Positions 37,801 to 45,952 of a stretch of 64,000 bases of DNA are shown here, piece by piece (position 1 is the stretch's first letter; the number at the start of each line of letters is the position of its first letter). Both the position numbers and the translations under genes were made by a program. The notes below the pieces were generated by a model, which saw only the letters and a list, made by a program, of their open reading frames with translations, was not told the DNA's origin and searched no databases. The DNA is from DAOTTW01 sp034437615 (lineage in GTDB: Bacteria > Chloroflexota > Anaerolineae > Aggregatilineales > Phototrophicaceae). Location of the stretch: assembly GCA_034437615.1 (NCBI GenBank), contig DAOTTW010000084.1, positions 3,873-67,872 on the forward strand, given 5' to 3'.

Positions 37801-39285
37801 GACGACTTCGGTCCGCTCACGCACTAGATTACTTAAACGGGGTTGTAACAGAGGTCTATCGTAAAAATCTGCGCGGATAGTGATGACAACCCTCAGACGG
37901 CTATCAGGTGCCGTCACAGCGACGTACAAGCTGCTGAGGAAGTTCGAGATTTCCTTTTCATCCATTACCTGCGTAAAAACTTCTTCAAATTGGTCAATGA
38001 AAAGAAAAAGTTCGCTATCATCGTCCGATGGTAGGCCTGCGTTGATGATCTTGAGCAGACCTGTTTCATCAGTCCGTAGCTTATGTAGCAACTCTGCTGA
38101 TGGTGTATTCACTGCAACACTGATCAACGTGTTCTCAAGTTCCTGAAATGGTTGTGAACCGGGTACCATTTCATCAAAGAACCACTTAGATGAGCCTGCT
38201 ATGGCATTTTGCCTGAGTGCCGGGATAAGACCTGCCTTGATAACGCTGGACTTACCGCTACCACTAGGACCGACTACGGCTAAGAAGCGTGTGTATTTCC
38301 CTGATTCTACGAAGCGATCAACCAAACGTTGGACCAGGGCTTCGCGTCCGAAGAAATTGGGCGCGTCTTTTTCCTGGAACGCCCGTAAACCCTTGTAGGG
38401 ATTAGGCACCAACTCATCAATTGATGTAAATGTGGCTGCGCTGGTGCGTTTTGTGTTGCCAATGGCACTCGTAAAGGCGCGTGAAAGACTGAGGGCATCG
38501 GGAAAACGTTGTTGAGGGTCAAGCTGTGTGGCTCTTTGAAGTATCTCATTTAGTGCTGGTGAAAGATCGGAACGCACATCTGTGACGGGTGGTAGTGGCT
38601 TTGAAGAACGCAGTTCGAGAAGTTCCGTCAGCGCTAGCTGTTCTAAATCTGGAAATGGATGCTTGCCGATCAACAGCTCGTATAAAATAATGCCCAGGCT
38701 GTAAATGTCGCTCTGGGGTGATGTTGCATTGCCACTGAGTTGCTCTGGTGCCGCATACGCTGGAGAACCCATTCCAGCGAATTCATCGTCGTCCTTTGTG
38801 TCGCTTAGAATCTGGGCGATACCGAAATCAGCAAGGTATCCGTTACCATCCTCGTCCATCAGAATATTCTCGGGCTTAATGTCACGGTGTACGACCCCGT
38901 AGCGATGCGCTAGAGCAAGAGCAGAGCTAACCTGATTGAGCAGTCGGTCTATGTCTTGTAGCGTCCAGTCCTTCTCGTTGACTAAACCGCGCAGGTGGCC
39001 GCCACGTAGTAACCGCATGACGATATAGGCACCATCTGGATCGCGCCAATAGTCATAAAGAGGGACGATGTATGGGTGTTCAAGTCCGGCTACAAGCTGC
39101 GCTTCCGCCTCGAAACGCCGAATGAAATTGGGGTGGTTCGCAAATGCGGGCCAAATGATTTTAATGGCCACTTCGCGTTCAACAACAGCTTGCTTGGCGC
39201 GATAAACAGCACCAAAGCCACCTGTCCCTATCAAGTATTCGATTTCGTAGCTCTTGATGACTTTACCGATAGGATCGCTTATCAT
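34801..39285 (-). CDS. Ser/Thr kinase - nSTAND ATPase - 14-blade WD40 membrane protein
   Basis: 1494 residues. Kinase domain (about 12-280): GTGGFGAVYRA, Lys42, HRDIKPEN with Asp135 and DFG 153-155, all intact. An nSTAND NTPase (about 295-720) starts NPYKGLRAF..FFGRE, with Walker A GPSGSGKS (about 337-344) and Walker B LFLFIDQFEE. A charged coiled coil (RREEEERLREERERMLERR) precedes one membrane helix (about 765-790). The C-terminal part (about 855-1475) contains 14 WD40 repeats, enough for two seven-bladed propellers, presumably outside the cell. It ends with FTCIERDQYRIEPPC, also found at the end of the 23725 kinase. The layout suggests an outside-sensing propeller controlling an inner kinase; STAND proteins in other bacteria take part in conflict or cell-death responses. 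Confidence 0.95.
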   Translation of the reverse strand: MISDPIGKVIKSYEIEYLIGTGGFGAVYRAKQAVVEREVAIKIIWPAFANHPNFIRRFEAEAQLVAGLEHPYIVPLYDYWRDPDGAYIVMRLLRGGHLRGLVNEKDWTLQDIDRLLNQVSSALALAHRYGVVHRDIKPENILMDEDGNGYLADFGIAQILSDTKDDDEFAGMGSPAYAAPEQLSGNATSPQSDIYSLGIILYELLIGKHPFPDLEQLALTELLELRSSKPLPPVTDVRSDLSPALNEILQRATQLDPQQRFPDALSLSRAFTSAIGNTKRTSAATFTSIDELVPNPYKGLRAFQEKDAPNFFGREALVQRLVDRFVESGKYTRFLAVVGPSGSGKSSVIKAGLIPALRQNAIAGSSKWFFDEMVPGSQPFQELENTLISVAVNTPSAELLHKLRTDETGLLKIINAGLPSDDDSELFLFIDQFEEVFTQVMDEKEISNFLSSLYVAVTAPDSRLRVVITIRADFYDRPLLQPRLSNLVRERTEVVVPLSQDELERVIVEPAKRVGVQFDSGLVAAIVAEIKEQPGALPLLQYSLSELFERRDDTLIMPQAYKELGGVRGALARRADELYDNMSPGQQEATRQLFLRLITLGEGTEDTRRRALLSELTSLKRKETDTEENIVQQVVDILGRARLLTFDRDPITRSPTVEVTHEAIIREWQTLRDWLDESRNDVRMQRKLSVLASEWLQERQDPSLLIQGVRLEQFEEWQTTTNLVLTEEEQRYLDESISERLRREEEERLREERERMLERRSVTRLRILFGVLLTAFVVTLGLLALAFNAQAEATRSAQFSQNLALAASAGRELGDGDVDLALALAVEANSNASAPDLLRSLSEVAFANGTKTIFEGHTAGVLSVDIHTETNRVVSGSFDSNVILWNALNGEILHRMTGHGGDVESVAFSPDGAQVVSGAADFTVILWDADTGEEIRRLTGHRSPVRSVAYSPDGNYILGGSRGIADNPPLIVLWDSEDGRQLRTYEGHNAGVQTLAISPDSLTFLSGARNGELKLWDVNSGEVIQELIGHATAIEDISFDPDGTRAVSASGDGTIIIWSLPDGNIIHRFQISGGDVRAVAFTPDGNRIISGAGDGVLQIWDADAGLEISSIQAHYEATGRSGVIEDAAFSNAIEGIDISSDGLLAVSGSRDRTIRLWNIGTPGLFAALSGEANSRVTGVSFGANDDQIVYGDVQGFLRAWNIGTREQQTVLQLEDSPIRTLDINRTATHALLGEREPATDENVIAYVDLQTGETIRLLRGHASNILAVRFFNDRALAVSSDQNGVTILWDLETGEERRRFEGHRGAVHSLAISPDENSIVTGSSDSTAILWDIQTGDIIRRFEGHAGTVFAVDISPDGSILATGSRDTLAILWDIETGRNLAALIGDADTVWSLAFKPSGDALITGTASGSLIMWDVETGTAIQRFDAGERSVFTLSFSPSGNRVVSGQEDGSVIVWNTLTGTELLEWTRANRYIRDFTCIERDQYRIEPPCDT

Positions 39286-39366
39286 GTCCGGCTAAGCACC
39301 ATTCCAACTATTCGGGCAATGTGTGACGACAACAAAGTAAAAAGTCAAGTTTGAATAATGCTTACA

Positions 39367-39900
39367 TCATTTTTTGTCATTGTCAGGAGGTAGGTCGTTT
39401 ACTGCTTGTATCTCTGATGTATCGGAAATGCCACTGGTAAGCCAGCGGATGCACTTTGCACGGTTGTAGAATGTCTTATATTGGATTGATGGATGGTCAC
39501 GGTTGAGAAAGCTCATGAGTGTGCGGTTTGTCTGGCCAGACAAAGACAAGTTGAAATTTACAGCGACGCGTCCCGTGAAAGTTACATGGGAATCAAATAT
39601 TTCTTCGGCCCTCAGACGCCCCTCTACTGTGATGCCAATATTCATCATATCGAAGTTAACCATAGCCGCGTATTGCAGCGAAACACCCGGTTGAGACAAG
39701 TCATGTACGGTCAGGTAGGGTTTATTTTTTGGCCAGCTTTCTATAGTTGCGACGACTAACTGCGACCAATTGTCGATGACTTCCTGCGTTACTCCGGTAA
39801 TCTTGTAAAGAGCTATCTCTTTCCCGTTGTACCATTCACGCACGATACCAGGATAAGGTTTCTCCACTTCGCTCGGAATGATTGAATTTTGTGGTTCCAC
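39367..39900 (-). CDS. Hypothetical protein, one alpha/beta domain
   Basis: 177 residues from GTG 39900, which has GGAGG 10 nt upstream; a longer frame begins at GTG 39921 inside that site. I do not recognise the family with certainty. It has alternating strands and helices (about 20-140): EIALYKITGVTQEVIDNWSQ, KPYLTVHDLSQPG, ANFNLSLSGQTNRTLMSFLN-like. The opening and the YLTVHDLS core recall STAS/SpoIIAA-like folds, which often act with kinases, but this is a weak resemblance. The tail is polar and unstructured. It lies upstream of the WD40 kinase on the same strand with an 81-bp gap, so it could be its regulator or operon partner. Confidence 0.7.
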   Translation of the reverse strand: MEPQNSIIPSEVEKPYPGIVREWYNGKEIALYKITGVTQEVIDNWSQLVVATIESWPKNKPYLTVHDLSQPGVSLQYAAMVNFDMMNIGITVEGRLRAEEIFDSHVTFTGRVAVNFNLSLSGQTNRTLMSFLNRDHPSIQYKTFYNRAKCIRWLTSGISDTSEIQAVNDLPPDNDKK

Positions 39901-40324
39901 AATGAAAATGCCTCCAAGCACCGTTGAGGGGCTTTTTTGGGTCGTGCTTCAGCGTGTACGTCGTGCTCAGCGATTTAAGCAAAATACGCTGAGGTTCGTA
40001 ACCGACTTGCAAAAGCTAGCTTAAGTAGAACTGAGCGATGTTAAAAATGCGTCAAGCTGAATTTAATTCTTCAGTAAACCTACGCTGTAGCGCTGACGAT
40101 AGCCTTCTGTGCCAGAATAGGTGAAACAACTCTAGGCGACCTCAGGTTATGTGAGTTCCCGAGATGGCCCGCCTGACAGCAGGATTTTATTCTTGACTAT
40201 CTAAAAGTTTTATGCAACCATCATGACCCCTTATGACAAATCCGTGTCTTTTGAGTTTAGACTTGGTACCTTAGGCAACCTGTAATCAAGTTACTGGTTT
40301 TATCTATGCAGAGGAGTTTGGAAG
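39901..40324. other. Intergenic region between hypothetical gene and ABC exporter
   Basis: About 420 bp with no convincing gene. It holds an inverted repeat at 39965-39992 (CTCAGCG with CGCTGAG, 14-nt loop) in the upstream region of the minus-strand gene. A TTGACT at 40193-40198 might be a -35 for the exporter, but no matching -10 at 16-18 nt was found. The plus-strand gene begins at GTG 40325. Confidence 0.6.
39965..39992. repeat. 7-bp inverted repeat upstream of the minus-strand hypothetical gene
   Basis: CTCAGCG (39965-39971) and CGCTGAG (39986-39992), perfect, 14-nt A/T-rich spacer. It may be an operator or a leader hairpin for the gene ending at 39367. Confidence 0.5.
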
Positions 40325-42166
40325 GTGTCACCACACACTGAAGTGGCTCGGACAGAAACGAATTTTGATGTACGTTCAGCGCTCCTAAATCATCAGCGGC
40401 GCTTGGCAGGTATGTGGGCGCTCCTGAAAGGGTATCATGCTCATTACGTTGGGGCTGCAATGGCGCTGGCGATGTCAGCCGCGCTTAATACTGCTGGTTT
40501 GCTGCTTTTACGCTATCTAGTTGACGACGTGATCGTCGGGGCTGATAGGGCAATGGTTGGTAGCCTGATCCTTGTCGCCGTCTGGTTTGTACTGTTGGCT
40601 GTGATGCGCGGGGCTTTTTCCTTTTGGGGTGGGTCGCTTTCCTCGCAGGCCGCAGAAGGCATAGCATTGCGAATTCGCGATTATATGTTCGACCATCTTC
40701 AGCATTTGACCTTTACGTATCATGGCAAAACGCAGACCGGCGAACTGATTCAGCGCTCCACGTCTGATATTGATGCCGTGCGGCGCTTTTTTGCAGATCA
40801 AGCTGTCGGCATTGCACGGATCGTTTTGCTATTCATCATCAACTTTGGCGCGTTGTTGTTGATTCACGCGGGTCTCGCGTTGATTTCAGTGATTGTTGTG
40901 CCGATCATCCTGATTATCTCTATTTTCTTCTTTCAGTACGTCTCGAAAGCCTATGAAGCATTCCAGACACAGGAAGCAAGGCTTTCCAATGTGTTACAAG
41001 AAAACCTGAGCGGCGTGCGTGTGGTACGAGCTTTTGCACGCCAATCATACGAGCGCGACAAGTTCGGTACGGAAAATCTAGAGCATTTTCGTCTTGGTGT
41101 TCGCTTTGAGATGCTACATGCATCTTATTGGCCAATAACGGATTTGCTGACGGGCCTGCAAATGCTGTTTGGTTTTTTCGTTGGTGCTATGCTGGTTATT
41201 GACGGTGGTATCACGCTAGGGGTTTACGTCGCATACGTTGGGATGTTGGGGTGGATCATCAACCCGATGCGCGATTTAGGTCGCTTGTTGGTCGAGGTGT
41301 CAACAGGTTTTGTCTCTTATGATCGCATCGCTGAGGTCATGCGTGAGGAGTGGGAGCATTTGGGCAAGAATGCAGTTGCTCCCGTCGAGCAACTGCAAGG
41401 CTCTGTGCGTTTTGAAGGCGTTAGCTTCGGATATGACGTAAAAAGGCCTGTCCTACAAGACATCAGCTTTCAAGTGCAAGCAGGGCAGACTGTTGCTATT
41501 CTGGGTTCAACAGGTTCCGGTAAGTCGTCGCTTGTCTCCTTGCTGACGCGATTCTACGAACATAGTGGTGGGCAGATCTATCTCGATGACATTGATCTGC
41601 GAGACTATCCCAAGCGGTTCCTGCGGGCAAACATCGGCGTTGTAGAGCAGGAACCGTTTTTGTTTTCGCGTACAATTCGCGAGAACATCACGTATGGCGT
41701 ACCGCACGATGTTAGCGATGAAGATGTTGAGGCGGCAGCCCGCGCCGCAGCGGTACACGAAGTTATTATGGCATTCCCAAAAGGGTACAACACACTTGTT
41801 GGTGAACGTGGCGTGACGGTCTCCGGTGGCCAAAAGCAGCGTATTGCGCTGGCGCGGACACTCTTGAAGAATCCACGCGTCTTGATCCTGGATGATGCGA
41901 CATCATCCGTTGATACACAAACAGAAGCCGAAATTCGTGAAGCACTGAGGCGACTGATGGAGCAGCGGACATCGTTCATCATTGCTCATCGCATTCAGAG
42001 CGTCATGACAGCGGATTTCATCGTTGTGATGGACAAAGGGCGTATTGTACAGCGTGGTACCCACGAGGAACTCATGCTGGTGGACGGTATCTATCGGCAG
42101 ACTTACGAGATGCAAGCACGCATCGAAAATGACCTAGAGAGGGAACTCAGCGATGTCGGATTATAA
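40325..42166 (+). CDS. ABC exporter half-transporter A (degenerate ATP site)
   Basis: 613 residues, GTG start with GAGGAG upstream. A six-helix exporter membrane domain (about 40-335) precedes the ATPase domain. Walker A is GSTGSGKS (394-401), the signature is the canonical VSGGQ (499-503), and Walker B is VLILDD, so the usual catalytic Glu after the Walker B Asp is replaced by Asp524. The H-loop AHRIQS is present. In heterodimeric exporters such as TM287/288 and BmrCD, one subunit has exactly this Asp. It overlaps the next gene by 14 bp. Substrates of this family are lipids, drugs or peptides; none can be predicted here. Confidence 0.95.
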   Translation: MSPHTEVARTETNFDVRSALLNHQRRLAGMWALLKGYHAHYVGAAMALAMSAALNTAGLLLLRYLVDDVIVGADRAMVGSLILVAVWFVLLAVMRGAFSFWGGSLSSQAAEGIALRIRDYMFDHLQHLTFTYHGKTQTGELIQRSTSDIDAVRRFFADQAVGIARIVLLFIINFGALLLIHAGLALISVIVVPIILIISIFFFQYVSKAYEAFQTQEARLSNVLQENLSGVRVVRAFARQSYERDKFGTENLEHFRLGVRFEMLHASYWPITDLLTGLQMLFGFFVGAMLVIDGGITLGVYVAYVGMLGWIINPMRDLGRLLVEVSTGFVSYDRIAEVMREEWEHLGKNAVAPVEQLQGSVRFEGVSFGYDVKRPVLQDISFQVQAGQTVAILGSTGSGKSSLVSLLTRFYEHSGGQIYLDDIDLRDYPKRFLRANIGVVEQEPFLFSRTIRENITYGVPHDVSDEDVEAAARAAAVHEVIMAFPKGYNTLVGERGVTVSGGQKQRIALARTLLKNPRVLILDDATSSVDTQTEAEIREALRRLMEQRTSFIIAHRIQSVMTADFIVVMDKGRIVQRGTHEELMLVDGIYRQTYEMQARIENDLERELSDVGL

Positions 42167-43973
42167 GGGTTTTGAGGAAGAAGCCTTCGACAAGTCGTTC
42201 AATGGCGATACGCTTCTGCGGATTTTGTCGAACCTACGTCCGCATTGGCGTAGTGTGCTTGGCTTCTTGATCGCCATTTCGTTAGTTGCTTTTGTTGAAG
42301 CAGCGATGACCTACATCAACGCGCTGATTATCGATCAGGGTATCATTGCGCGGGATACAGAGCGGCTTAGCCAGCTTGTGTTGATATATGGTCTGTTGGT
42401 GGTAGTGATGGCCGTTGGCGTTTTCAGCTTCATCTTCTTGGCAGGGCGACTGGGTCATCAGGTGACGTATGAACTGCGCAAGCGCATGTTCGACCATTTG
42501 CAGCGGTTATCGTTGTCCTACTACAACCGCACGCCCGTCGGTTGGATCATGTCGCGCATTACATCAGACAGCGAACGTATCTCAGAATTGGTCTCCTGGG
42601 GTTTACTGGATATTACTTGGGCGATTGTGAATATCACGATGGCGTTGATATTTATGGTTACGATCAACTGGCAACTCACATTGATTGTGGCTCCGCTGAT
42701 TCCTATCTTGGTTGTGCTAGCTGCCTGGTTCAAAGGACGCATTCTGATCGAGTATCGCACGACACGCAAGACGAACTCACGCATCACGGGCAATTACAAC
42801 GAGATGATTGTCGGCGTGCGCGTGATTAAAGCACTGAATCGTGAAGAAACATCACTAGAGGAATTCGGCCAGCTCACACGTGAGATGTACGGTTCGTCCT
42901 ATCGGGCGGCCTGGTATTCGGCGCTTTTTTTGCCTACCGTACAGGTTATCAGTTCGGTTGTGGTTGGTGCAATCATTCTGGTCGGCGGCTTACAGATTAG
43001 TACGACAGTGGGTGCCGGGCTGACCATTGGTGGTTTAAGTGCTTTCATCGGCTACATTACGTTTATGCTCTGGCCTGTGCAGGATATAGCGCGTGTGTAT
43101 GCCTCTATGCAACAGGCTATTGCATCTGCGGAGCGTTCATTCTCGCTCTTGGATACAGCGCCAGAGGTTGTAAATCGACATGGTGCAATAGACCCAGGTA
43201 CTATTCGAGGGGAAATCGTCTTTGACAATGTCACGTTCTACTATGACCCCGAACAACCTGTATTAGCAAACTTCAACTTGCGCATACAGCCCGGTGAGAC
43301 AATCGCTTTAGTCGGGCACACCGGCAGTGGCAAATCAACGATTGTGAACCTGCTGTGTCGCTTTTATGAGCCGAAAGCTGGTGTCATTCGCTTTGGCAAG
43401 CATGACTATCAGGATTTAACACTGGATGCTATCCAATCACGCATCGGTGTCGTGTTGCAAACACCGCATCTGTTCAGCGGGACGATACGCGAAAACATCG
43501 CTTACGGCAGACTCGATGCGAGTGATGATGATGTAATGCAGGCTGCAAGGTTGACGGGAGCGCACGATTTCATTATGCACCTGGAAAATGGCTATGATGA
43601 GCAGGTCGGTGAAGGCGGTGTATTACTATCTGTTGGCCAAAAACAGCTTATCAGCTTGGCGCGTGCGGTTATCTCCAAACCAGAACTTTTCATCATGGAT
43701 GAAGCAACGAGTTCTGTTGATACGCTGACCGAGCATATGCTGCAACGAGCGATGGACCAAGTTATGAAGGACCGTACATCCGTTGTGATTGCACATCGGC
43801 TGTCCACAATCAAGAATGCCGACCGCATCATTGTACTGGAACACGGCAAAATCATTGAAATTGGCAATCATCAAGAGTTGCTGCGCCTTCGTGGTAACTA
43901 CCATAACCTCTACACGAAGCAATTCCGTCAAGAGCATGAACAAGCTCAACAACAGGCACAACTGTCAGCGTAA
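42153..43973 (+). CDS. ABC exporter half-transporter B (canonical Walker B)
   Basis: 606 residues. The ATG at 42153 lies inside the end of the previous gene, with GAGGGA in front; coupled translation is likely. The membrane domain (about 35-325) and the ATPase domain have Walker A GHTGSGKS (388-395), Walker B LFIMDE with catalytic Glu517, and an H-loop AHRLST. The signature is LSVGQ (492-496) rather than LSGGQ. Together with the first subunit this gives one full site (Walker A/B of this protein with the VSGGQ of the partner) and one weak site (partner Walker B Asp with LSVGQ here), the hallmark of an asymmetric heterodimer in the inner membrane. Confidence 0.95.
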   Translation: MSDYKGFEEEAFDKSFNGDTLLRILSNLRPHWRSVLGFLIAISLVAFVEAAMTYINALIIDQGIIARDTERLSQLVLIYGLLVVVMAVGVFSFIFLAGRLGHQVTYELRKRMFDHLQRLSLSYYNRTPVGWIMSRITSDSERISELVSWGLLDITWAIVNITMALIFMVTINWQLTLIVAPLIPILVVLAAWFKGRILIEYRTTRKTNSRITGNYNEMIVGVRVIKALNREETSLEEFGQLTREMYGSSYRAAWYSALFLPTVQVISSVVVGAIILVGGLQISTTVGAGLTIGGLSAFIGYITFMLWPVQDIARVYASMQQAIASAERSFSLLDTAPEVVNRHGAIDPGTIRGEIVFDNVTFYYDPEQPVLANFNLRIQPGETIALVGHTGSGKSTIVNLLCRFYEPKAGVIRFGKHDYQDLTLDAIQSRIGVVLQTPHLFSGTIRENIAYGRLDASDDDVMQAARLTGAHDFIMHLENGYDEQVGEGGVLLSVGQKQLISLARAVISKPELFIMDEATSSVDTLTEHMLQRAMDQVMKDRTSVVIAHRLSTIKNADRIIVLEHGKIIEIGNHQELLRLRGNYHNLYTKQFRQEHEQAQQQAQLSA

Positions 43974-43992
43974 TTCGCACGCTATCGATCAA

Positions 43993-44015
43993 GCCATACG
44001 CCATGTGCGTATGGC
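43993..44015 (+). terminator. Perfect 9-bp hairpin after the ABC exporter
   Basis: GCCATACGC (43993-44001), a 5-nt loop CATGT and GCGTATGGC (44007-44015). No T-run follows. Located 20 bp past the stop of the second exporter gene. An ATG in the loop (44003) opens the long frame of the next gene, but this position argues against its being the true start. Confidence 0.6.
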
Positions 44016-44125
44016 CCGCGGATACGTTGCGTGCTCATGCCATCACGTGTAAACTATCCAAGTCACATGTGATGGGGGCCAGAGACGGTCCGACCCAATT
44101 ATTTAATCATCAGGAAGATGATCCC

Positions 44126-45802
44126 ATGCGAAATAAGCTTGTTCCTATGGTGTTGGCAATCGTTGCAACAGTGTTTTTCTCGCGTACAGCATCCGCGCAG
44201 GAAACGCTCCTAGATACATTGCGCAACAATGAAAATGTATCGCTGTTTGTTCAGGCCGTCGAAGCATCTGAGCAAGAAATTGAAACCACATTGAACAGTA
44301 ACACACCATATACGGTATTTGCACCACAAGACGATGCCTTCAGCGAAGTTGCCGATTTTCTCGATGTATCCTTATCCGATCTGTTAGGCAATCAAGCCGT
44401 CGTTACGCAGATCGTGCGTTATCACATTGTGCCAGAACGCATTGACGCAAGCTCGCTAGCAGATGGTCAGACATTCGAAACTTTGCTCGATGGTGCCTTC
44501 ATCGGGGTGGACGTAGACATAGAGGGCGTCGTCAATATCAACCGCGTTGCTGACATTGTTGAGCCTGATTTGATAGCTGATAATGGTGTAATCCACATAC
44601 TTGACCAGGTTTTGATTAATCGCATCATTGTGCAGACTTTGCAGACGCAACCAACAGATGCCGCAGGCGAAGCAGCTGAAACAACAGAGACGTTGCCCAA
44701 TTTATTAGATACACCCGCAAGCGTTCGCTTCGTCAACCTGACTACGGGCTTACCAGCAATAGACATCTACATAGACGGAGCGCTTCGGGTTGGCGGGCTT
44801 AATCCTGGGAACGTTACACCAGTCATAGAACAGCCACTAGCGACTTATGGCCTAACAATCGTTACTGCTGGTGATCCTATCGAAGCGGCAATACTGGGGC
44901 CTATTGAATTCGAGACAGATACCAACACAACCTCTACAATCAGTATATTCGGCACGGATGAAACACTCGCGACAGGTACAACCAGAGAAATCCCAAGTGT
45001 GACAGATCCAACGGTTGTTCGTGCATTGTTCTATAACGCATTGCTTGTAGATGTTGACCTGCTGATTGGCGGGGCTAGCTACGCACGCTTGAGTACATCG
45101 CAATCAGCCATTTTCGACTTCTCATCAGATCTAGATGTTACTAACGAGCTTGTATTCCGCATTGCTACAAGTGAGGACCTGGAAGAGTCGCCCACTATAA
45201 GTTTGGAAACCGAACAGCTAAATGCCGGAAATGCGAATTTCGTCGCCATCAGTGGTACGGCGGCACAGCCGGAGATCATAGTTGTCACAGAGCAGGTGAG
45301 TGATCTGGTGGTTGTTGAGCCAACTCTTGTATTAGGCGGTGCAACCAGCACACTGCTAGCGATGATTGAAAGTGACGAGCGTCTATCTACGCTTTATGAG
45401 ATACTGACAAGCGGTGTGGTTGATATTCAGGATGCTATTGGGGAAGCTGAAAGTGTTACTATATTTGCACCTACAAATCAAGCATTTGCTAATTTGCTGG
45501 CTTCTGCGAATACTTCTCTAGCCCAATTACAGGCTCAACCAGAGCTTCTCCTGGACATTTTGATTTACCATATCGTGCCACAAGCGCTCGTATCTGATGA
45601 TCTTGCCAGTCTTTCGGGCACACGCCTTGATACTCTAGTTCCGTCTGCCACAATTGGCGTGTTCCAGACGAGCTTCGGCGGTTTGATTCTAAACCGCTTC
45701 GTGGAAGTTGTTGAGTTCGACATCCAGGCGAATGGCATCGTCATCCACCTAATAGATGATGTACTTTTACCTACATCTGCATTGCAAACGCTCGACTTCT
45801 AA
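44126..45802 (+). CDS. Secreted FAS1-DUF4397-FAS1 protein
   Basis: 558 residues from ATG 44126 (MRNKLVPM), which has AGGAAG about 8 nt upstream. The signal peptide ends ASA before QET. The first fasciclin (FAS1) domain spans about 25-150 and shows TPYTVFAPQDDAFSEV and ADNGVIHILDQVL. The second is at about 405-555 with VTIFAPTNQAFANL and ANGIVIHLIDDVLLP. Between them (about 170-385) lies a DUF4397-like region that starts SVRFVNLTTGLPAIDIYIDG. FAS1 domains mediate adhesion to cells or matrix; DUF4397 is found in secreted proteins of unknown role. No anchor is visible, so it is either released or held non-covalently. Isolated gene. Confidence 0.93.
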   Translation: MRNKLVPMVLAIVATVFFSRTASAQETLLDTLRNNENVSLFVQAVEASEQEIETTLNSNTPYTVFAPQDDAFSEVADFLDVSLSDLLGNQAVVTQIVRYHIVPERIDASSLADGQTFETLLDGAFIGVDVDIEGVVNINRVADIVEPDLIADNGVIHILDQVLINRIIVQTLQTQPTDAAGEAAETTETLPNLLDTPASVRFVNLTTGLPAIDIYIDGALRVGGLNPGNVTPVIEQPLATYGLTIVTAGDPIEAAILGPIEFETDTNTTSTISIFGTDETLATGTTREIPSVTDPTVVRALFYNALLVDVDLLIGGASYARLSTSQSAIFDFSSDLDVTNELVFRIATSEDLEESPTISLETEQLNAGNANFVAISGTAAQPEIIVVTEQVSDLVVVEPTLVLGGATSTLLAMIESDERLSTLYEILTSGVVDIQDAIGEAESVTIFAPTNQAFANLLASANTSLAQLQAQPELLLDILIYHIVPQALVSDDLASLSGTRLDTLVPSATIGVFQTSFGGLILNRFVEVVEFDIQANGIVIHLIDDVLLPTSALQTLDF

Positions 45803-45836
45803 TGTATGGATGAAAACGAAACCAAATAATCTGCAA

Positions 45837-45856
45837 GGGCGCAGCACGTTGTGCCC
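45837..45856 (+). terminator. Hairpin after the FAS1 gene
   Basis: GGGCGCA (45837-45843) pairs with TGTGCCC (45850-45856), seven pairs including one G-U, 6-nt loop. No T-run. Located about 35 bp past the stop. Confidence 0.5.
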
Positions 45857-45952
45857 CACACAGAATGCTATGAATTCGTTTTCGTTTCTCCGCAAATAGC
45901 TTTCATGGCCAGAGTCGGGACTCAGTTGGCTAACCATAGAGAGAGATTGTTA

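Noticed and set aside
40193..40221. Promoter TTGACT before the ABC exporter
   Set aside because: The -35 is good but no acceptable -10 lies 16-18 nt downstream.
44003..44125. Extended N-terminus for the FAS1 protein
   Set aside because: The first ATG lies in the loop of a hairpin, and a signal peptide with a proper ribosome-binding site starts at 44126.
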